Below, one piece after another: positions 62,230 to 62,418 of a stretch of 62,418 bases of DNA. Under the pieces are notes generated by a model. It was not told where the DNA came from. It saw only the letters and a program-made list of their open reading frames with translations, and did not search any database. A program made the position numbers and the translations under genes. This DNA is from an uncultured Cryomorphaceae bacterium (GTDB lineage Bacteria > Bacteroidota > Bacteroidia > Flavobacteriales > Schleiferiaceae). Numbering within the stretch: position 1 is the stretch's first letter; each line of letters opens with the position of its first letter. The stretch spans positions 1-62,418 of the forward strand of contig CAKZNE010000032.1 in the NCBI GenBank assembly GCA_937129395.1, written 5' to 3'.

Positions 62230-62418
62230 ATGAAAAAAATATTCCTTTTCTCTATCCTTGCATTAAGCATTATGTCTTGCCGCAAAAAAACAGATGATTC
62301 CACGACTACAACTACTACAGACCCAAATAGTTTTGAAAATAGAATTGTAGGCACATGGGATTTAACGGATGTAGATTATGACACGGAATTACCATCCATT
62401 ATTCCAGGCCAGCCGCCA
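62230..62418 (+). CDS. Lipocalin-like lipoprotein (3' end outside window)
   Basis: First 63 codons only. Signal with lipobox (FLFSILALSIMSC), a Thr-rich spacer, then FENRIVGTWDLTDVDYD, the opening strand of Bacteroidota lipocalin-like domains. 18 bp after the SDR gene. Confidence 0.7.
   Translation, partial: MKKIFLFSILALSIMSCRKKTDDSTTTTTTDPNSFENRIVGTWDLTDVDYDTELPSIIPGQPP

Noticed and set aside
1..62418. CRISPR arrays, tRNA/rRNA genes, insertion sequences, integrases, prophage
   Set aside because: No regularly spaced repeats, no cloverleaf or rRNA-like sequence noticed, and no transposase or integrase motif in any substantial frame.

Overview
The window is AT-rich DNA from a member of the Bacteroidota, most likely a flavobacterium-like heterotroph. 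The evidence is a SusC/RagA TonB-dependent receptor, several secreted proteins ending in type IX secretion (T9SS) sorting domains, a BT_3928-type DoxX protein, a DUF1599 gene next to folP, and many promoters of the Bacteroidota type (TAnnTTTG at -7, several with TTG/TTTG 15 bp upstream). I cannot name the genus. There are no rRNA or tRNA genes, CRISPR arrays, insertion sequences or phage genes, and no gene-free stretch longer than about 210 bp.

Region 1 (1-20.6 kb) is a maltodextrin/starch utilisation locus joined to glycolysis. It holds a partial SusC receptor, four GH13 amylase-family genes (one T9SS-secreted, one lipoprotein, one broken by an in-frame TAG), a GH65 maltose phosphorylase, beta-phosphoglucomutase, a BadF-type sugar kinase, an MFS sugar transporter, a four-domain starch-binding-like T9SS protein, pfkA and gapA. 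The only regulator gene inside the locus encodes a degenerate NUDIX protein with a winged-helix C-terminus (NrtR/AraR-like). The kind of LacI-type regulator often seen in such loci is absent. Six copies of one 21-bp palindrome (AAGTGTA-N5-TACACTT-like) occur in the window, all in this locus, in front of or just inside its transcription units. I infer that they are the regulator's operators and that they form a regulon from outer-membrane import to glyceraldehyde-3-phosphate oxidation. This is the most interesting system in the window.

Region 2 (20.7-28.4 kb) holds a PKD/T9SS protein, a TetR regulator with two matching palindromes and a thioesterase, then bacilliredoxin, tadA, aspS and a ClC/CBS channel or transporter. 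Region 3 (28.5-36.8 kb) encodes two giant secreted paralogues with BNR/VPS10-like propellers, PKD-type domains and T9SS tails, separated by a small lipoprotein. Region 4 (36.8-50.1 kb) holds purQ, then a minus-strand run: threonine dehydratase, a small secreted protein, an AddB-like nuclease, an unknown 1471-residue secreted protein, prmA, tpiA, an ABC permease and a DoxX protein. Region 5 (50.2-62.4 kb) is housekeeping: DUF1599, folP, cdaA, a lone receiver domain, comEC, nadD, gmk, yicC, an EamA exporter, an acyltransferase, a Cys/Met-metabolism PLP enzyme, a TrkA-like protein, an SDR and the start of a lipoprotein.

Pathway inferred for region 1: surface amylases and binding proteins degrade alpha-glucans. 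SusC (its partner presumably lies left of the window) imports oligosaccharides, periplasmic and lipoprotein GH13 enzymes trim them, and the MFS protein takes up maltose. Maltose phosphorylase gives glucose plus beta-glucose-1-phosphate. The BadF kinase probably phosphorylates the glucose, PgmB converts beta-G1P to glucose-6-phosphate, and PfkA and GapA continue glycolysis.
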